Assembly: GCA_012518955.1 (NCBI GenBank)
Contig: JAAYRD010000001.1
Span: 1-37,678, forward strand
DNA: 37,678 bases
Source of the DNA: Tissierellia bacterium
GTDB taxonomy: Bacteria; Bacillota; Clostridia; Tissierellales; Tepidimicrobiaceae
Direction: 5' to 3'
Below the pieces are notes generated by a model that was not told where the DNA came from, searched no databases, and worked only from the letters and a program-made list of their open reading frames with translations. Numbering within the stretch: the stretch's first letter is position 1; each line of letters begins with the position of its first letter. This document shows, piece after piece, positions 1 through 9,625 of the stretch. The position numbers were made by a program, and so were the translations under genes.

Positions 1-575
1 AACCTTTCTATATATTTTCCAACCATATCCACCTCTAGATTAACCTCATCACCTACACTTTTCTCAACCAGTGTTGTTTCCCTCTTAGTATGGGGAATAA
101 TGGATACTTTGAAAATTTCATCATCCACATAGGCAACTGTAAGACTAATTCCATCAATGGCTATAGAGCCTTTGTATATTATATATTTTAGAATATTAGG
201 TGGAGTAACTATAGACACCCATATGGCATTGTCCTCTCGCTTAAAATCTTTAATAATGCCTGTTCCATCTATATGACCACTTACAATATGTCCACCTAGT
301 CGGTCTCCTATCCTTAAAGCCCTTTCTAGATTAACCCTACTTCCATGAGATAGGTTATCTAAATTACTTTTTCTCATGGTTTCTGCCATAATATTCGTTT
401 GGAAGCTATCGGAATTAAAACCTGTCACCGTTAAGCAGACACCATTAGTTGCGATACTGTCTCCTAATTTAATATTTTCTAATACCTTTTTAGCTTTAAT
501 TACAACACTGGCAGATTTGGTCCCCTTTACAACGGAATGAACTACTCCTATTTCCTCTATAAGTCCTGTGAACAA
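1..575 (-). CDS. ribE: Riboflavin synthase alpha chain (partial, runs off left edge)
   Basis: Last step of riboflavin synthesis: dismutation of two 6,7-dimethyl-8-ribityllumazine molecules to riboflavin, in the cytosol. Missed by the ORF track because it starts with TTG. The minus strand translates as MFTGLIEEIG..., the classic N-terminus of the family, followed by the first lumazine-binding domain with GHIVSGHIDGTG and then the second repeat (IAIDGISLTVAYV, IIPHTKRETTL). About 191 codons are present of a usual 200-220, so only the C-terminus is missing. The TTG has a strong AGGAGGTGT site 4-12 nt upstream and overlaps the ribD stop by a few bases region (ribD ends at 578), indicating translational coupling. 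It lies in the FMN-riboswitch-controlled operon. Confidence 0.93.
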   Translation of the reverse strand, partial: MFTGLIEEIGVVHSVVKGTKSASVVIKAKKVLENIKLGDSIATNGVCLTVTGFNSDSFQTNIMAETMRKSNLDNLSHGSRVNLERALRIGDRLGGHIVSGHIDGTGIIKDFKREDNAIWVSIVTPPNILKYIIYKGSIAIDGISLTVAYVDDEIFKVSIIPHTKRETTLVEKSVGDEVNLEVDMVGKYIER

Positions 576-577
576 AA

Positions 578-1678
578 TTACACCTCCTTTTTTAAGTAAG
601 CTTCTATAATTACATCATCTTTAATCTTCTGAACATTCGTATCCTTAAGATGTATAGCATCCCTCATATATGGAATGCCCTCACCACCAACTGGGGTTTT
701 AGATGAGCTTCCTCCTATTATTTTAGGCCCTATAAAAGATAATACCTTGTCCACAACTCCTGCCTTAAGGGCTGAATAATTTAAAGTACTTCCTCCTTCC
801 AAGAGGACACTATCAATCCTTTTTTCTCCTAAGGATTTCATTAAGTAGAGTAGATCTACCTTTCCCTTCTCAAAAGGTGTTATTATCACTTCAGCACCGG
901 TTTCTTGAATATGTTTTAGTTTTTCTTTATCAATAGCTTCTGTTGTTGCAATAATAGTTTTTGTGCTTTCATCACATTTAAGAACCTTGGCATTCAAAGG
1001 GATGCTTCCCTTTGAATCTACAATTATCCTAATGGGATTTCTTCCATCTCTATCTTTCAATCTAGTTGTAAGCATAGGATCATCAGCTAAAACTGTACCT
1101 ATTCCAACCATTATGGTGGAGTAATGATGTCGCATTTCATGAACATATTGTCTAGATTCCCAGTTGGTGATCCAGCGGGAATCCCCACTACAAGCTGCTA
1201 TCTTTCCATCTAAAGTCATTGCTGTTTTAAGGACACAAAAGGGAAGTCCTGTTGTAATAAATTTTATAAAAACTTCGTTTAACTTTTCCGCCTCATTTTT
1301 TAAAACACCTGTTATTACTTCGATACCATTTTCTTTTAAGATCTTAATTCCATTGCCAGCTACTAAAGGATTAGGATCTTTCATAGAAATTACAACCTTC
1401 TTAATACCCTTTTTAACAATAGTTTGAGCACAGGGTGGAGTTTTCCCAAAGTGAGAGCAAGGCTCTAAGTTTATGTACATAGTGGCTCCGGTAACATCTT
1501 CTGTAGCATTGTTAAATGCATTGATCTCTGCATGGGGCTCTCCATATTTTTTGTGATAGCCTTCACCTATGATCTTCCCATTCTTAACTATTACCGCTCC
1601 AACTAAAGGATTAGGGTTTGTATAACCAACTCCAAGTTTGGCTAGATTAAGAACCCTAGCCATATATAAGGAATCCAT
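578..1678 (-). CDS. ribD: Bifunctional riboflavin deaminase/reductase RibD
   Basis: Catalyses the deamination and then the ribosyl side-chain reduction of the pyrimidine intermediate in riboflavin synthesis (diaminohydroxyphosphoribosylaminopyrimidine deaminase / 5-amino-6-(5-phosphoribosylamino)uracil reductase). Residues 1-145 are a zinc cytidine-deaminase-type domain: HAE at 49-51 (zinc His and catalytic Glu) and the two zinc cysteines in EPCSHFGKTPPC (C74, C83). Residues from about 145 to 360 are a DHFR-like reductase domain with KTAMTLDGKIA and LLEGGSTLN. At 366 aa it has the normal full length. It is first in the operon, directly downstream of the FMN riboswitch, and nearly abuts ribE. 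Confidence 0.96.
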   Translation of the reverse strand: MDSLYMARVLNLAKLGVGYTNPNPLVGAVIVKNGKIIGEGYHKKYGEPHAEINAFNNATEDVTGATMYINLEPCSHFGKTPPCAQTIVKKGIKKVVISMKDPNPLVAGNGIKILKENGIEVITGVLKNEAEKLNEVFIKFITTGLPFCVLKTAMTLDGKIAACSGDSRWITNWESRQYVHEMRHHYSTIMVGIGTVLADDPMLTTRLKDRDGRNPIRIIVDSKGSIPLNAKVLKCDESTKTIIATTEAIDKEKLKHIQETGAEVIITPFEKGKVDLLYLMKSLGEKRIDSVLLEGGSTLNYSALKAGVVDKVLSFIGPKIIGGSSSKTPVGGEGIPYMRDAIHLKDTNVQKIKDDVIIEAYLKKEV

Positions 1679-1703
1679 ATTTTCACCTCAATTCATATTT
1701 TGC

Positions 1704-1736
1704 ACATAAAAAACCCTGATAAAAATTTTATCAGGG
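1704..1736 (-). terminator. Intrinsic terminator of the FMN riboswitch expression platform
   Basis: On the minus strand CCCTGATAA and TTATCAGGG form a GC-capped stem (the full arms extend to 11 bp) followed immediately by TTTTTTATG. It sits between the aptamer and ribD, so it is the expected premature terminator, used when FMN is bound. The anti-terminator partner would lie in 1737-1802, which I did not resolve. Confidence 0.88.
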
Positions 1737-1802
1737 CATGATTCCATAAAATAACTCACTAAGAACTATTAAAAAATATAACTCAAAGAGCATTTCAATT
1801 TT

Positions 1803-1912
1803 CCTTCTTTCATCCAGACTTTACTGTCGGTACTGGAGTTACACCAGTTCTGCCAAAATAGGCTCGCGGACTTTACCGCCGGTAGGGACTTTCACCCTGC
1901 CCTGAAGGACTT
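1803..1912 (-). ncRNA. FMN riboswitch (RFN element)
   Basis: Read on the minus strand this contains the conserved RFN blocks in order: CTTCAGGGCAGGGTGAAAG, CCCTACCGGCGGTAAAGTC, CGCGAGCC, GGCAGAACTGGTG, ACTCCAGTACCGACAGTAAA and GTCTGGATGAAAGAAGG. The closing stem pairs CCTTC-type ends on each side. It lies about 125 nt upstream of ribD, with a T-tailed terminator between them, so FMN should shut the operon off by transcription termination. Confidence 0.97.
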
Positions 1913-1934
1913 TCCATATTTATTTGACAAATCA

Positions 1935-1963
1935 ATATTAACACCGTTTTAAAATTAAGTCAA
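1935..1963 (-). promoter_or_regulatory. Sigma-A-type promoter for the rib operon
   Basis: On the minus strand TTGACT (1958-1963), a 17-nt spacer and TAATAT (1935-1940). Transcription would begin about 15-20 nt before the FMN aptamer, as expected for riboswitch leaders. Confidence 0.75.
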
Positions 1964-2041
1964 TGTATGTTTTAAAAACTAAAGGATAGAATTGTTTATT
2001 CAGGTAATAATAATAACAACAAATATGAAAGGAAGATATAA

Positions 2042-2221
2042 ATGGATCAAAAATTTGTTGTTGTCACCGACAATGCCTTTTCAACTCCCATGTCTAAAGA
2101 CGAGGCCATAAAATCCGTTAAAGAACATGATAAAAACGGTGCAACTGCATATATAATATCTGAAAAGGAAGCTAAAAGAGTAAAAACACCTGATAACTTC
2201 AATAAACCTAAGTGGAGCTAA
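2042..2221 (+). CDS. Small hypothetical protein (59 aa)
   Basis: Plus-strand ORF below the track's length limit. The product MDQKFVVVTDNAFSTPMSKD... ending in NKPKWS is soluble and mixed-charge, with no membrane segment or recognised motif. An AAAGGAAG Shine-Dalgarno site lies 7 nt before the ATG, and a hairpin with a short T-run follows 80 nt after the stop, so it looks like a real monocistronic gene. It is divergent from the rib operon and shares the 78-bp upstream region with it. I do not recognise a function. Confidence 0.65.
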   Translation: MDQKFVVVTDNAFSTPMSKDEAIKSVKEHDKNGATAYIISEKEAKRVKTPDNFNKPKWS

Positions 2222-2641
2222 AACTATACTATCCTTGTTTGGAAATAATATAAGAAATTAAGTCTATTAATATTTAATTTTAAAAATATTAATAGTTAGC
2301 GACGGGACATATTGTATACACATAATATGTCCCTTTTGAATTATTAGTGTGGACTTGTTAATAAGCTTGTTTGTAATTGGGTACACTTCCAACGAAACTT
2401 TTATTAGTCAAGGCTTATCTTTCCAAATATATCTTTACTATGAAAGGACATATTTATATGTTTTCCCCATGTCATGAGATTTTATTATTCTAAACAACAT
2501 CCATAATTCAAGATTTACAATTCTTCATCCGTGAAGGTCAATGTGACCGCCTGTACTAAATCCATTATTGAATAGGTTCCTTAACAATAAATCTATTCCT
2601 ATCAGACAACATTAAATATTGTGGCAAGTATTTAGGTAAAA
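2222..2641. other. Gene-poor AT-rich stretch
   Basis: Apart from the terminator hairpin at 2304-2333 I see nothing convincing here. There is a short perfect inverted repeat GGTCA-ATG-TGACC (2536-2548) of unknown meaning. Minus-strand short frames around 2500-2600 have no start with a usable ribosome site. Confidence 0.5.
2304..2337 (+). terminator. Terminator after the 59-aa ORF
   Basis: Perfect 10-bp stem GGGACATATT / AATATGTCCC with a 10-nt loop, followed on the plus strand by TTTTG. Its position 80 nt downstream of the small plus-strand ORF suits termination of that transcript. Confidence 0.6.
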
Positions 2642-2965
2642 TCATTGATATCCTCTGTCAAAAACTTTTAGATAAAACCCATCAATCAAGAACAGACTAA
2701 TAATAAGTAGTACACCTAGAAAAAGAGTTACAGTTAACCTATATGTTAAATTAGAAATAAAAATTGTGCTTTTAATTCCAAATTGCGTGACTTTTAAATG
2801 GGCTTTGTTATCAGGAAGTTCAACTTCTACTTGTTGATTGTCCGCAACACTAGCAACCCTTACTCCATTCACCTTTATTTGAATTTCTGAGGCCATACCC
2901 TGCCAACCAGTATTTCGTTTAATTGTAGCAGTGATCTTTTTACTAATGCACATTCTATAAACCAT
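2642..2965 (-). CDS. Hypothetical single-pass membrane protein, N-terminal beta domain
   Basis: Residues from about 8 to 65 (ITATIKRNTGWQG..., IQIKVNGVRVASV, VEVELPDNKAHLKV) look like a small beta-rich sandwich domain with alternating hydrophobic residues; residues from about 78 to 98 (LTVTLFLGVLLIISLFLI) form one membrane helix. I do not recognise a named family beyond a general resemblance to PEGA-like repeats. The start is uncertain: AGGAGG lies only 1 nt before the ATG at 2965 and 13 nt before the next ATG at 2953 (MCISKK...); the latter gives 103 aa. It follows the gene at 2993 by 27 nt, so the two may be co-transcribed. Confidence 0.6.
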   Translation of the reverse strand: MVYRMCISKKITATIKRNTGWQGMASEIQIKVNGVRVASVADNQQVEVELPDNKAHLKVTQFGIKSTIFISNLTYRLTVTLFLGVLLIISLFLIDGFYLKVFDRGYQ

Positions 2966-2992
2966 ACCTCCTAACTAAAATCTAAAAATCCC

Positions 2993-3361
2993 CTATAATT
3001 TATATGTTGGTATCCCGGCTATTTTAGCTATATCTCTCAAGCCTTCCTCGATCTCTTCCCTAGAGAAGTTATTTACCTGTAAAAACTCATTATCTAGATT
3101 ACTTAACCTTTGGTAAAAATCGATTACTACCATCATATTCCTACTGTCTTTAGGGTTGAAATTTTCAAAAAGTATATTTTCGGCCTTATTTATTTTTCCC
3201 TCTGATAATAATGTCATTAGTCTTTTATGTAAATTATCATTCTGTGCATATTCTTCGTTTTCAGATAGTTCATAAACAATGGTATCCTTGCCACATACAA
3301 TTTTTGATAAAAATTTGATTAAATTTTTTATAGTTCGCATTATATAGTCTTCTTGGTACAT
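2993..3361 (-). CDS. DUF6483-like hypothetical protein
   Basis: A 122-aa soluble, helical, mostly acidic protein starting MYQEDYIMRTIKNLIKF. The QEDYIMR...IKFL.KI...KD opening recalls the Clostridia family DUF6483 of unknown function; that match is from memory. The ORF track begins 12 nt earlier at a GTG that lies inside the Shine-Dalgarno (AAGAAGGTG), so I chose the ATG at 3361, which has AAGG 10-13 nt upstream. It lies just upstream of the small membrane protein gene and may be co-transcribed with it. Confidence 0.65.
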   Translation of the reverse strand: MYQEDYIMRTIKNLIKFLSKIVCGKDTIVYELSENEEYAQNDNLHKRLMTLLSEGKINKAENILFENFNPKDSRNMMVVIDFYQRLSNLDNEFLQVNNFSREEIEEGLRDIAKIAGIPTYKL

Positions 3362-3489
3362 CAATTTTATCACCTTCTTTTCGCATATTTAAGGACTTCA
3401 AATCAATAGACCTTGTTACCAGATGCTTGAATATAAGCATTAAAAGGCACTTTAATCACCTTACTAAACTTAATAAAATTATACTCGTC

Positions 3490-4998
3490 TTATTTTTCTA
3501 CTTTAAGAATAAAACATAGTAGAAAATATAATATAGCCCCCACTCCAATAGATAACAAGAGCATAATTGGCTCTACTATCCTATAATCTGGCAGCTTTGG
3601 AGTTAAACCATAGAATATACCGTAAACTAAAACCCCCATTATTATGGATGCAAATAGAGTTTTAAAAAAAGATGATAAATAGCTTGTTAAACCAATAGGT
3701 CCTAGTCTCTTTCTTAAACCTATAAACAATAGAGCAGTAGTGAAGATGGCAGATATACTAGTTGCCAATGCCAATCCACTATGTCCCATAGGCTTTATAA
3801 GTATAAGGTTTAGTATTATATTTAAACCTACAGCCAGAGCTCCGTTTATCATCGGGGTTTTGGTATCCTGAAAGGAATAATATACTCTATTCAACATTAG
3901 TCTTAGAGCAGATCCTATCAGTCCTACAGAATAAAATATCAAAGCTTCTGAGGTCATAGAGGTAGCCAACTCATCAAAGGCTCCCCTTTGGAAAAATAGC
4001 TTAACCATAGGTTCTGCCAGTATAAGTATTCCTATAGTTGCAGGTACAGTTATCAATAGTATAATATTGATTCCTCTACCCATAATGCTTTTAATCTGAG
4101 CCTGATCATCTTGAGAAAAGGCCTTAGATAGCATAGGGAATACCACTGTGGTAATAGCCATAACGAATACAGATATTATGAGATCGTTTATTCTTGAAGC
4201 ATAGGTTAATGCAGAAATACTTCCACTTACTAGGCTAGAGGCTAAAGTTTTATCTACTATTGTGTTTATCTGCTGAACTGCCGAACCTATCATCACTGGA
4301 ATAACCAGTAGAAGAGCTTTCTTTAAATATCTATCCCTTAGATTTACATTTAAAGAATACCTATATCCTTGATGTATAATGGCTGGAACCTGTATTAAAA
4401 ATTGGGTAGAAGCGGCAATAACGCTGGCTATCATCAAGTGATTAATATTTCCTTTATTTCCTAAAAAAATCAGGAAAAATATGAAAACAAAATTATAAGG
4501 AATCCCCATTATAGCTGGTGGGCCAAATACCTGGCTACTATGGAGGTATCCTGAAAATACATAGGTGAATCCTAGAAATATTACAATAGGTAGTCCTATT
4601 CTATTCAACCTAACGGCCAAATCAAACTGTTCACCAGTAAAGCCTTTAGCCAGTATCTTGATTACTAAAGGAGATAGGAAAAAGCCCAGTAAAGCCAGGA
4701 TCAGAGTTATTAAAAAAACTACATTCAATATATTGTTCAAAAATTTTAATTTACCTATTCGTCCCTTTTTTTCTTCGATCTCGGTAAAAATAGGAATAAG
4801 GGTAGTATTTAGTGAAGCTCCTATGGTAGTCATTAGCATTACAGTAGCTGTCATAGCAACAAAATAAGTATCGGTTTTGTAGCCAGAGCCATATTTAGAA
4901 GCTATCAACACTTCCCTTATAAATCCTAAGAATTTGCTGATAAGGGTGAATACAGCTATCATCGTTACTGATTGGGTTACTTTTTGTTTATTGGTCAT
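3490..4998 (-). CDS. murJ: Lipid II flippase MurJ (MviN family)
   Basis: Moves undecaprenyl-linked peptidoglycan precursor (lipid II) across the cytoplasmic membrane. The 502-aa product has the MviN/MurJ signature N-terminus (TLISKFLGFIREVLIASKYG), some 14 hydrophobic segments through the whole length, and family stretches such as GASLNTTLIPIF, VFPMLSKA and FFQRGAFD. Length is typical. AGAGGT sits 7 nt before the ATG. It is monocistronic, with its own promoter whose -35 is inside the terminator hairpin of the upstream sugar operon. Other MATE-like flippases are conceivable, but FQRGAFD is characteristic of MurJ. Confidence 0.92.
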   Translation of the reverse strand: MTNKQKVTQSVTMIAVFTLISKFLGFIREVLIASKYGSGYKTDTYFVAMTATVMLMTTIGASLNTTLIPIFTEIEEKKGRIGKLKFLNNILNVVFLITLILALLGFFLSPLVIKILAKGFTGEQFDLAVRLNRIGLPIVIFLGFTYVFSGYLHSSQVFGPPAIMGIPYNFVFIFFLIFLGNKGNINHLMIASVIAASTQFLIQVPAIIHQGYRYSLNVNLRDRYLKKALLLVIPVMIGSAVQQINTIVDKTLASSLVSGSISALTYASRINDLIISVFVMAITTVVFPMLSKAFSQDDQAQIKSIMGRGINIILLITVPATIGILILAEPMVKLFFQRGAFDELATSMTSEALIFYSVGLIGSALRLMLNRVYYSFQDTKTPMINGALAVGLNIILNLILIKPMGHSGLALATSISAIFTTALLFIGLRKRLGPIGLTSYLSSFFKTLFASIIMGVLVYGIFYGLTPKLPDYRIVEPIMLLLSIGVGAILYFLLCFILKVEK

Positions 4999-5038
4999 TC
5001 TATTTACCTCTTTGCTTTATTATTTATTACATCTGTAT

Positions 5039-5068
5039 ATTATACCATAGAAAAAAGACTTCCTTCAA
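5039..5068 (-). promoter_or_regulatory. Promoter of murJ
   Basis: Minus strand TTGAAG (5063-5068), 18-nt spacer, TATAAT (5039-5044), about 40 nt upstream of the murJ start. The -35 box overlaps the terminator of the preceding operon. Confidence 0.6.
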
Positions 5069-5085
5069 TCAAGAAGAAAGTCTTT
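5051..5085 (-). terminator. Terminator of the sugar operon after the gntR gene
   Basis: Minus strand AAAGACTT-T-CTTC, 6-nt loop, GAAG-G-AAGTCTTT followed by TTTC. Eight plus four base pairs with one mismatch. It follows the GntR stop codon by about 35 nt. Confidence 0.8.
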
Positions 5086-5120
5086 GAATTATTCTTAATA
5101 ATATCCCCTGTATTTTTATC

Positions 5121-5843
5121 CTATCTCTTTAATCTTATATTAACCCTATATTTATCTCCTCTAAAATAGTTTTTTACATAGTGTAATTGCTTTCCGTTTT
5201 CCATATATAGTTTAGATTTGATTAATAAAATAGGAGATCCTTCATGGGATTCTAAAATCCTAGCGGTATGTGCATCTGCTTCAATGGATTCTATAGTTTC
5301 CATTGCATAATCTAATTTAAGGTTAAGAACGTTTTCGTAATAATCTATTATAGAACCTTCGAAGTATTTCTCATCTATCTCACCAGTGATATCCTTTGAA
5401 ATATAAAATATCTCGTAGGCCAAAGGTATCTCATCAGCAATCCTAATTCTAGAAACCCTTATTACCTGAGAATTTTCATTAACCGATAATTTATTTGTAG
5501 TTTTTTTAGTAGCATTTATGGTTTCACAGCTAATCACTTTACTATATAATTTCTTCCCGATTTGTTTCATATCTTCAGTAAAACTGGTATATTTATTTTC
5601 TTTGTATATCAGATGCCTATCCTTCACAAAGGTTCCTTTGCCAGACATTCTATATAGATAGCCATCGTTTACCAGGTTGCCAATGGCTTGTCTAATAGTA
5701 TGCCTGCTAACGCTAAATAGATTCATTAGCTCCCTTTCTGAAGGAATCATATCATCTACTTTAAAATCATTATTTAATATTTTATCTTTAATCCAATCCT
5801 CAATTTGGCTATATATAGGTAATCTAGAATTTCTATCAATCAT
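5121..5843 (-). CDS. GntR-family (HutC-type) transcriptional regulator with UTRA domain
   Basis: A 240-aa DNA-binding regulator. Residues 5-70 form the GntR winged helix (IYSQIEDWIKDKIL, PSERELMNLFSVSRHTIRQA, then the wing GYLYRMSGKGTFV). Residues from about 95 to 238 are a UTRA effector-binding domain with SRIRIADEIPLAYEIFYI, where HutC-type proteins bind sugar phosphates or other small ligands. It is the last gene of the ketohexose operon, 42 nt after the LacC-type kinase, so it most likely controls this operon and senses a pathway intermediate such as tagatose-6-phosphate; that ligand is inference. A candidate operator is the dyad at 12220-12235. Confidence 0.9.
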   Translation of the reverse strand: MIDRNSRLPIYSQIEDWIKDKILNNDFKVDDMIPSERELMNLFSVSRHTIRQAIGNLVNDGYLYRMSGKGTFVKDRHLIYKENKYTSFTEDMKQIGKKLYSKVISCETINATKKTTNKLSVNENSQVIRVSRIRIADEIPLAYEIFYISKDITGEIDEKYFEGSIIDYYENVLNLKLDYAMETIESIEADAHTARILESHEGSPILLIKSKLYMENGKQLHYVKNYFRGDKYRVNIRLKR

Positions 5844-5885
5844 ATTTTCCCACCTTTAAACCCACTATTCTTATTGCTATAATTT

Positions 5886-6818
5886 CTATCTTATCATCTT
5901 TACTTTTACTTTTCCATATACTTCCCCAAAGTCATCCATATCTATATGGCCTGTCTTCCTATTCATAGCATTTAAAACACCACATGTATTCCCAACTCTC
6001 AGTATTTCTTCATAAGAACTTCCTTTATCGATTTCACTAACCATACCCGCAACTAAGGCATCGCCAGAGCCTACAGGGCTCATAATATCCACGGTAGGTA
6101 TGGTGACTTTATATATATCATTACCACAAAGAGCGATACTTCCCTCTTTTCCCAAGGATACTACTATCATTTCTACATTATATTTTCTAAGATGATATAA
6201 AGTTTCTATAAGTTGGTCCTCACTATTAATATTAGTACCCAATAGGTTCTCCAATTCGGAAATGTTCGGCTTGATTAAAAATGGTGCAACTTTTATAGCA
6301 TTTTTTAAATATTTTGCACTTGTATCCAAAACAAATTTTAAATTTTCTTCCTTAGCTATTTCTATAAGATCTATATAGAAGTCATCCCTAAGACCTTCAG
6401 GTAAACTACCTGAAGCAGATATTACATTGATATGGTTATTTTTCAATATATCGATTATTAATCTCTTTAAATTTTCCGAGTCTTTCTCGGTAATTATAGG
6501 GCCGGACTCCAATATCTCTGTTTGCTCTTCGCCAGAAATTATTGCTATGCAATTTCTTGTATCACCGTCTATCTTTACAAACTCTGAAACAATTTTAAAA
6601 TCAGACAATTGTTCTTCAATTAATTGCCCTGTGGCACCACCTAAAAAACCTGTTGCTATAACTTTATTACCCAGATTCCTTAATACCTTAGATACATTAA
6701 TTCCCTTTCCACCAGCAGTTTTAACATAATTCCTACATCTATTGATATCATTTATACTATAACTATCCATATAATAACATATATCAATAGATGGATTTAA
6801 GGTAATAGTTAATATCAT
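5886..6818 (-). CDS. Tagatose-6-phosphate kinase / 1-phosphofructokinase family (LacC-type)
   Basis: PfkB-superfamily kinase that adds the second phosphate at C1 of a hexose-6-phosphate or ketohexose phosphate. The N-terminus ILTITLNPSIDICYY and GGKGINVSKVL (36-46) are typical of the LacC/FruK subgroup, and the C-terminal PVGSGDALVAGM holds the catalytic Asp253 and the anion hole. Length 310 aa is normal. It sits between the GatY-type aldolase and gntR (6 nt after the aldolase stop), so the likely reaction is tagatose-6-phosphate to tagatose-1,6-bisphosphate. Sequence alone cannot exclude fructose-1-phosphate as the substrate. Confidence 0.85.
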   Translation of the reverse strand: MILTITLNPSIDICYYMDSYSINDINRCRNYVKTAGGKGINVSKVLRNLGNKVIATGFLGGATGQLIEEQLSDFKIVSEFVKIDGDTRNCIAIISGEEQTEILESGPIITEKDSENLKRLIIDILKNNHINVISASGSLPEGLRDDFYIDLIEIAKEENLKFVLDTSAKYLKNAIKVAPFLIKPNISELENLLGTNINSEDQLIETLYHLRKYNVEMIVVSLGKEGSIALCGNDIYKVTIPTVDIMSPVGSGDALVAGMVSEIDKGSSYEEILRVGNTCGVLNAMNRKTGHIDMDDFGEVYGKVKVKMIR

Positions 6819-6824
6819 GTTAAT

Positions 6825-8632
<1,808 letters not shown>

Positions 8633-8656
8633 TAGAATCACTCCCCCTATTTAAAA

Positions 8657-9625
8657 CTATACATCTATCATTCTCTCTTTATTTCTAACATCCACATAGA
8701 CCGCAACTATTATAATGAGTCCTTTGATTATCTGTTGATAAAAATAGGGCATTCCAATTAAATTCATACCATTATTTATTACTCCAATTATTGAAGCTCC
8801 AATAAAAGTACCTAGTACAGTACCATAACCCCCTGAAAGGCTGGTTCCTCCTAGTACGGCAGAGGCAATGGCATCCAATTCATATCCTGTAGCTGCATTT
8901 GGTTGAGCGGAATAAAGTCTAGCTGTAAGAATTATACTGCTTATGGCTGCAGCTATCCCCATAATTATATAGATTATCACCTGCATTTTTTCAGTATTAA
9001 CCCCTACATATTCTGCAGCAGTTTTGTTTCCTCCAATAATCTTTGCTTGTCTTCCAAACTTTGTTTTAGAAAGTAAAACATGACCTACTATCAATAATAA
9101 TGCCACTATAACAACCGGTACAGGTAGCATACCAAATAGTTTCCCATTTCCTAAAAAAAGAATTGTTGAATTGTTTATTTGAATTGGCTTTGCATCTGTG
9201 AAAGCATAACCAATACCTCTAAATATGCCTAATGTGGCCACTGTAACTATAAAAGTTGGGATTTTAAACTTAGCACCGATGAAACCGTTGAAGAATCCCG
9301 CTATAGCACCTACCATTAATACGATAATAATGGATATCATAGCATTGAATCCCTTGTCCAAACTTATCCCTAATACAATTCCACAAAGAGCTGCTATGGA
9401 ACCAACTGATAAATCTATTTCCCCGATCATCAAAACAAAGGTCATCCCAAAAGCAAGAATTGCTATTATGGAAACCTGCGAAAGTATGGTTAATATATTA
9501 TTAGTCTTTAAAAAATGAGGACTTAATGCCGAAAATAATATCATAAGGCCAATTAAAGCTATGAGGACACCTCCATAACTCTTAAAGACCTTGCTGTCCG
9601 TTATCTTATTAATACCTTTCCCCAT
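8657..9625 (-). CDS. Sugar ABC transporter permease (RbsC family)
   Basis: Membrane subunit of a ribose-type (CUT2) sugar importer, expected to work as a homodimer with the double-NBD ATPase encoded upstream. The 322-aa chain has about 9-10 hydrophobic helices, with family motifs TFVLMIGEIDLSVGS, GFFNGFIGAKFKIPTFIVT and SAVLGGTSLSGGYGTVLG. Its ATG overlaps the end of the ATPase gene by 17 nt and uses GGGTGAG as ribosome site, so the two are coupled. Confidence 0.9.
   Translation of the reverse strand: MGKGINKITDSKVFKSYGGVLIALIGLMILFSALSPHFLKTNNILTILSQVSIIAILAFGMTFVLMIGEIDLSVGSIAALCGIVLGISLDKGFNAMISIIIVLMVGAIAGFFNGFIGAKFKIPTFIVTVATLGIFRGIGYAFTDAKPIQINNSTILFLGNGKLFGMLPVPVVIVALLLIVGHVLLSKTKFGRQAKIIGGNKTAAEYVGVNTEKMQVIIYIIMGIAAAISSIILTARLYSAQPNAATGYELDAIASAVLGGTSLSGGYGTVLGTFIGASIIGVINNGMNLIGMPYFYQQIIKGLIIIVAVYVDVRNKERMIDV

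Noticed and set aside
4972-5169. 65-aa plus-strand ORF spanning the murJ promoter
   Set aside because: Shadow across a terminator and promoter with no ribosome site.
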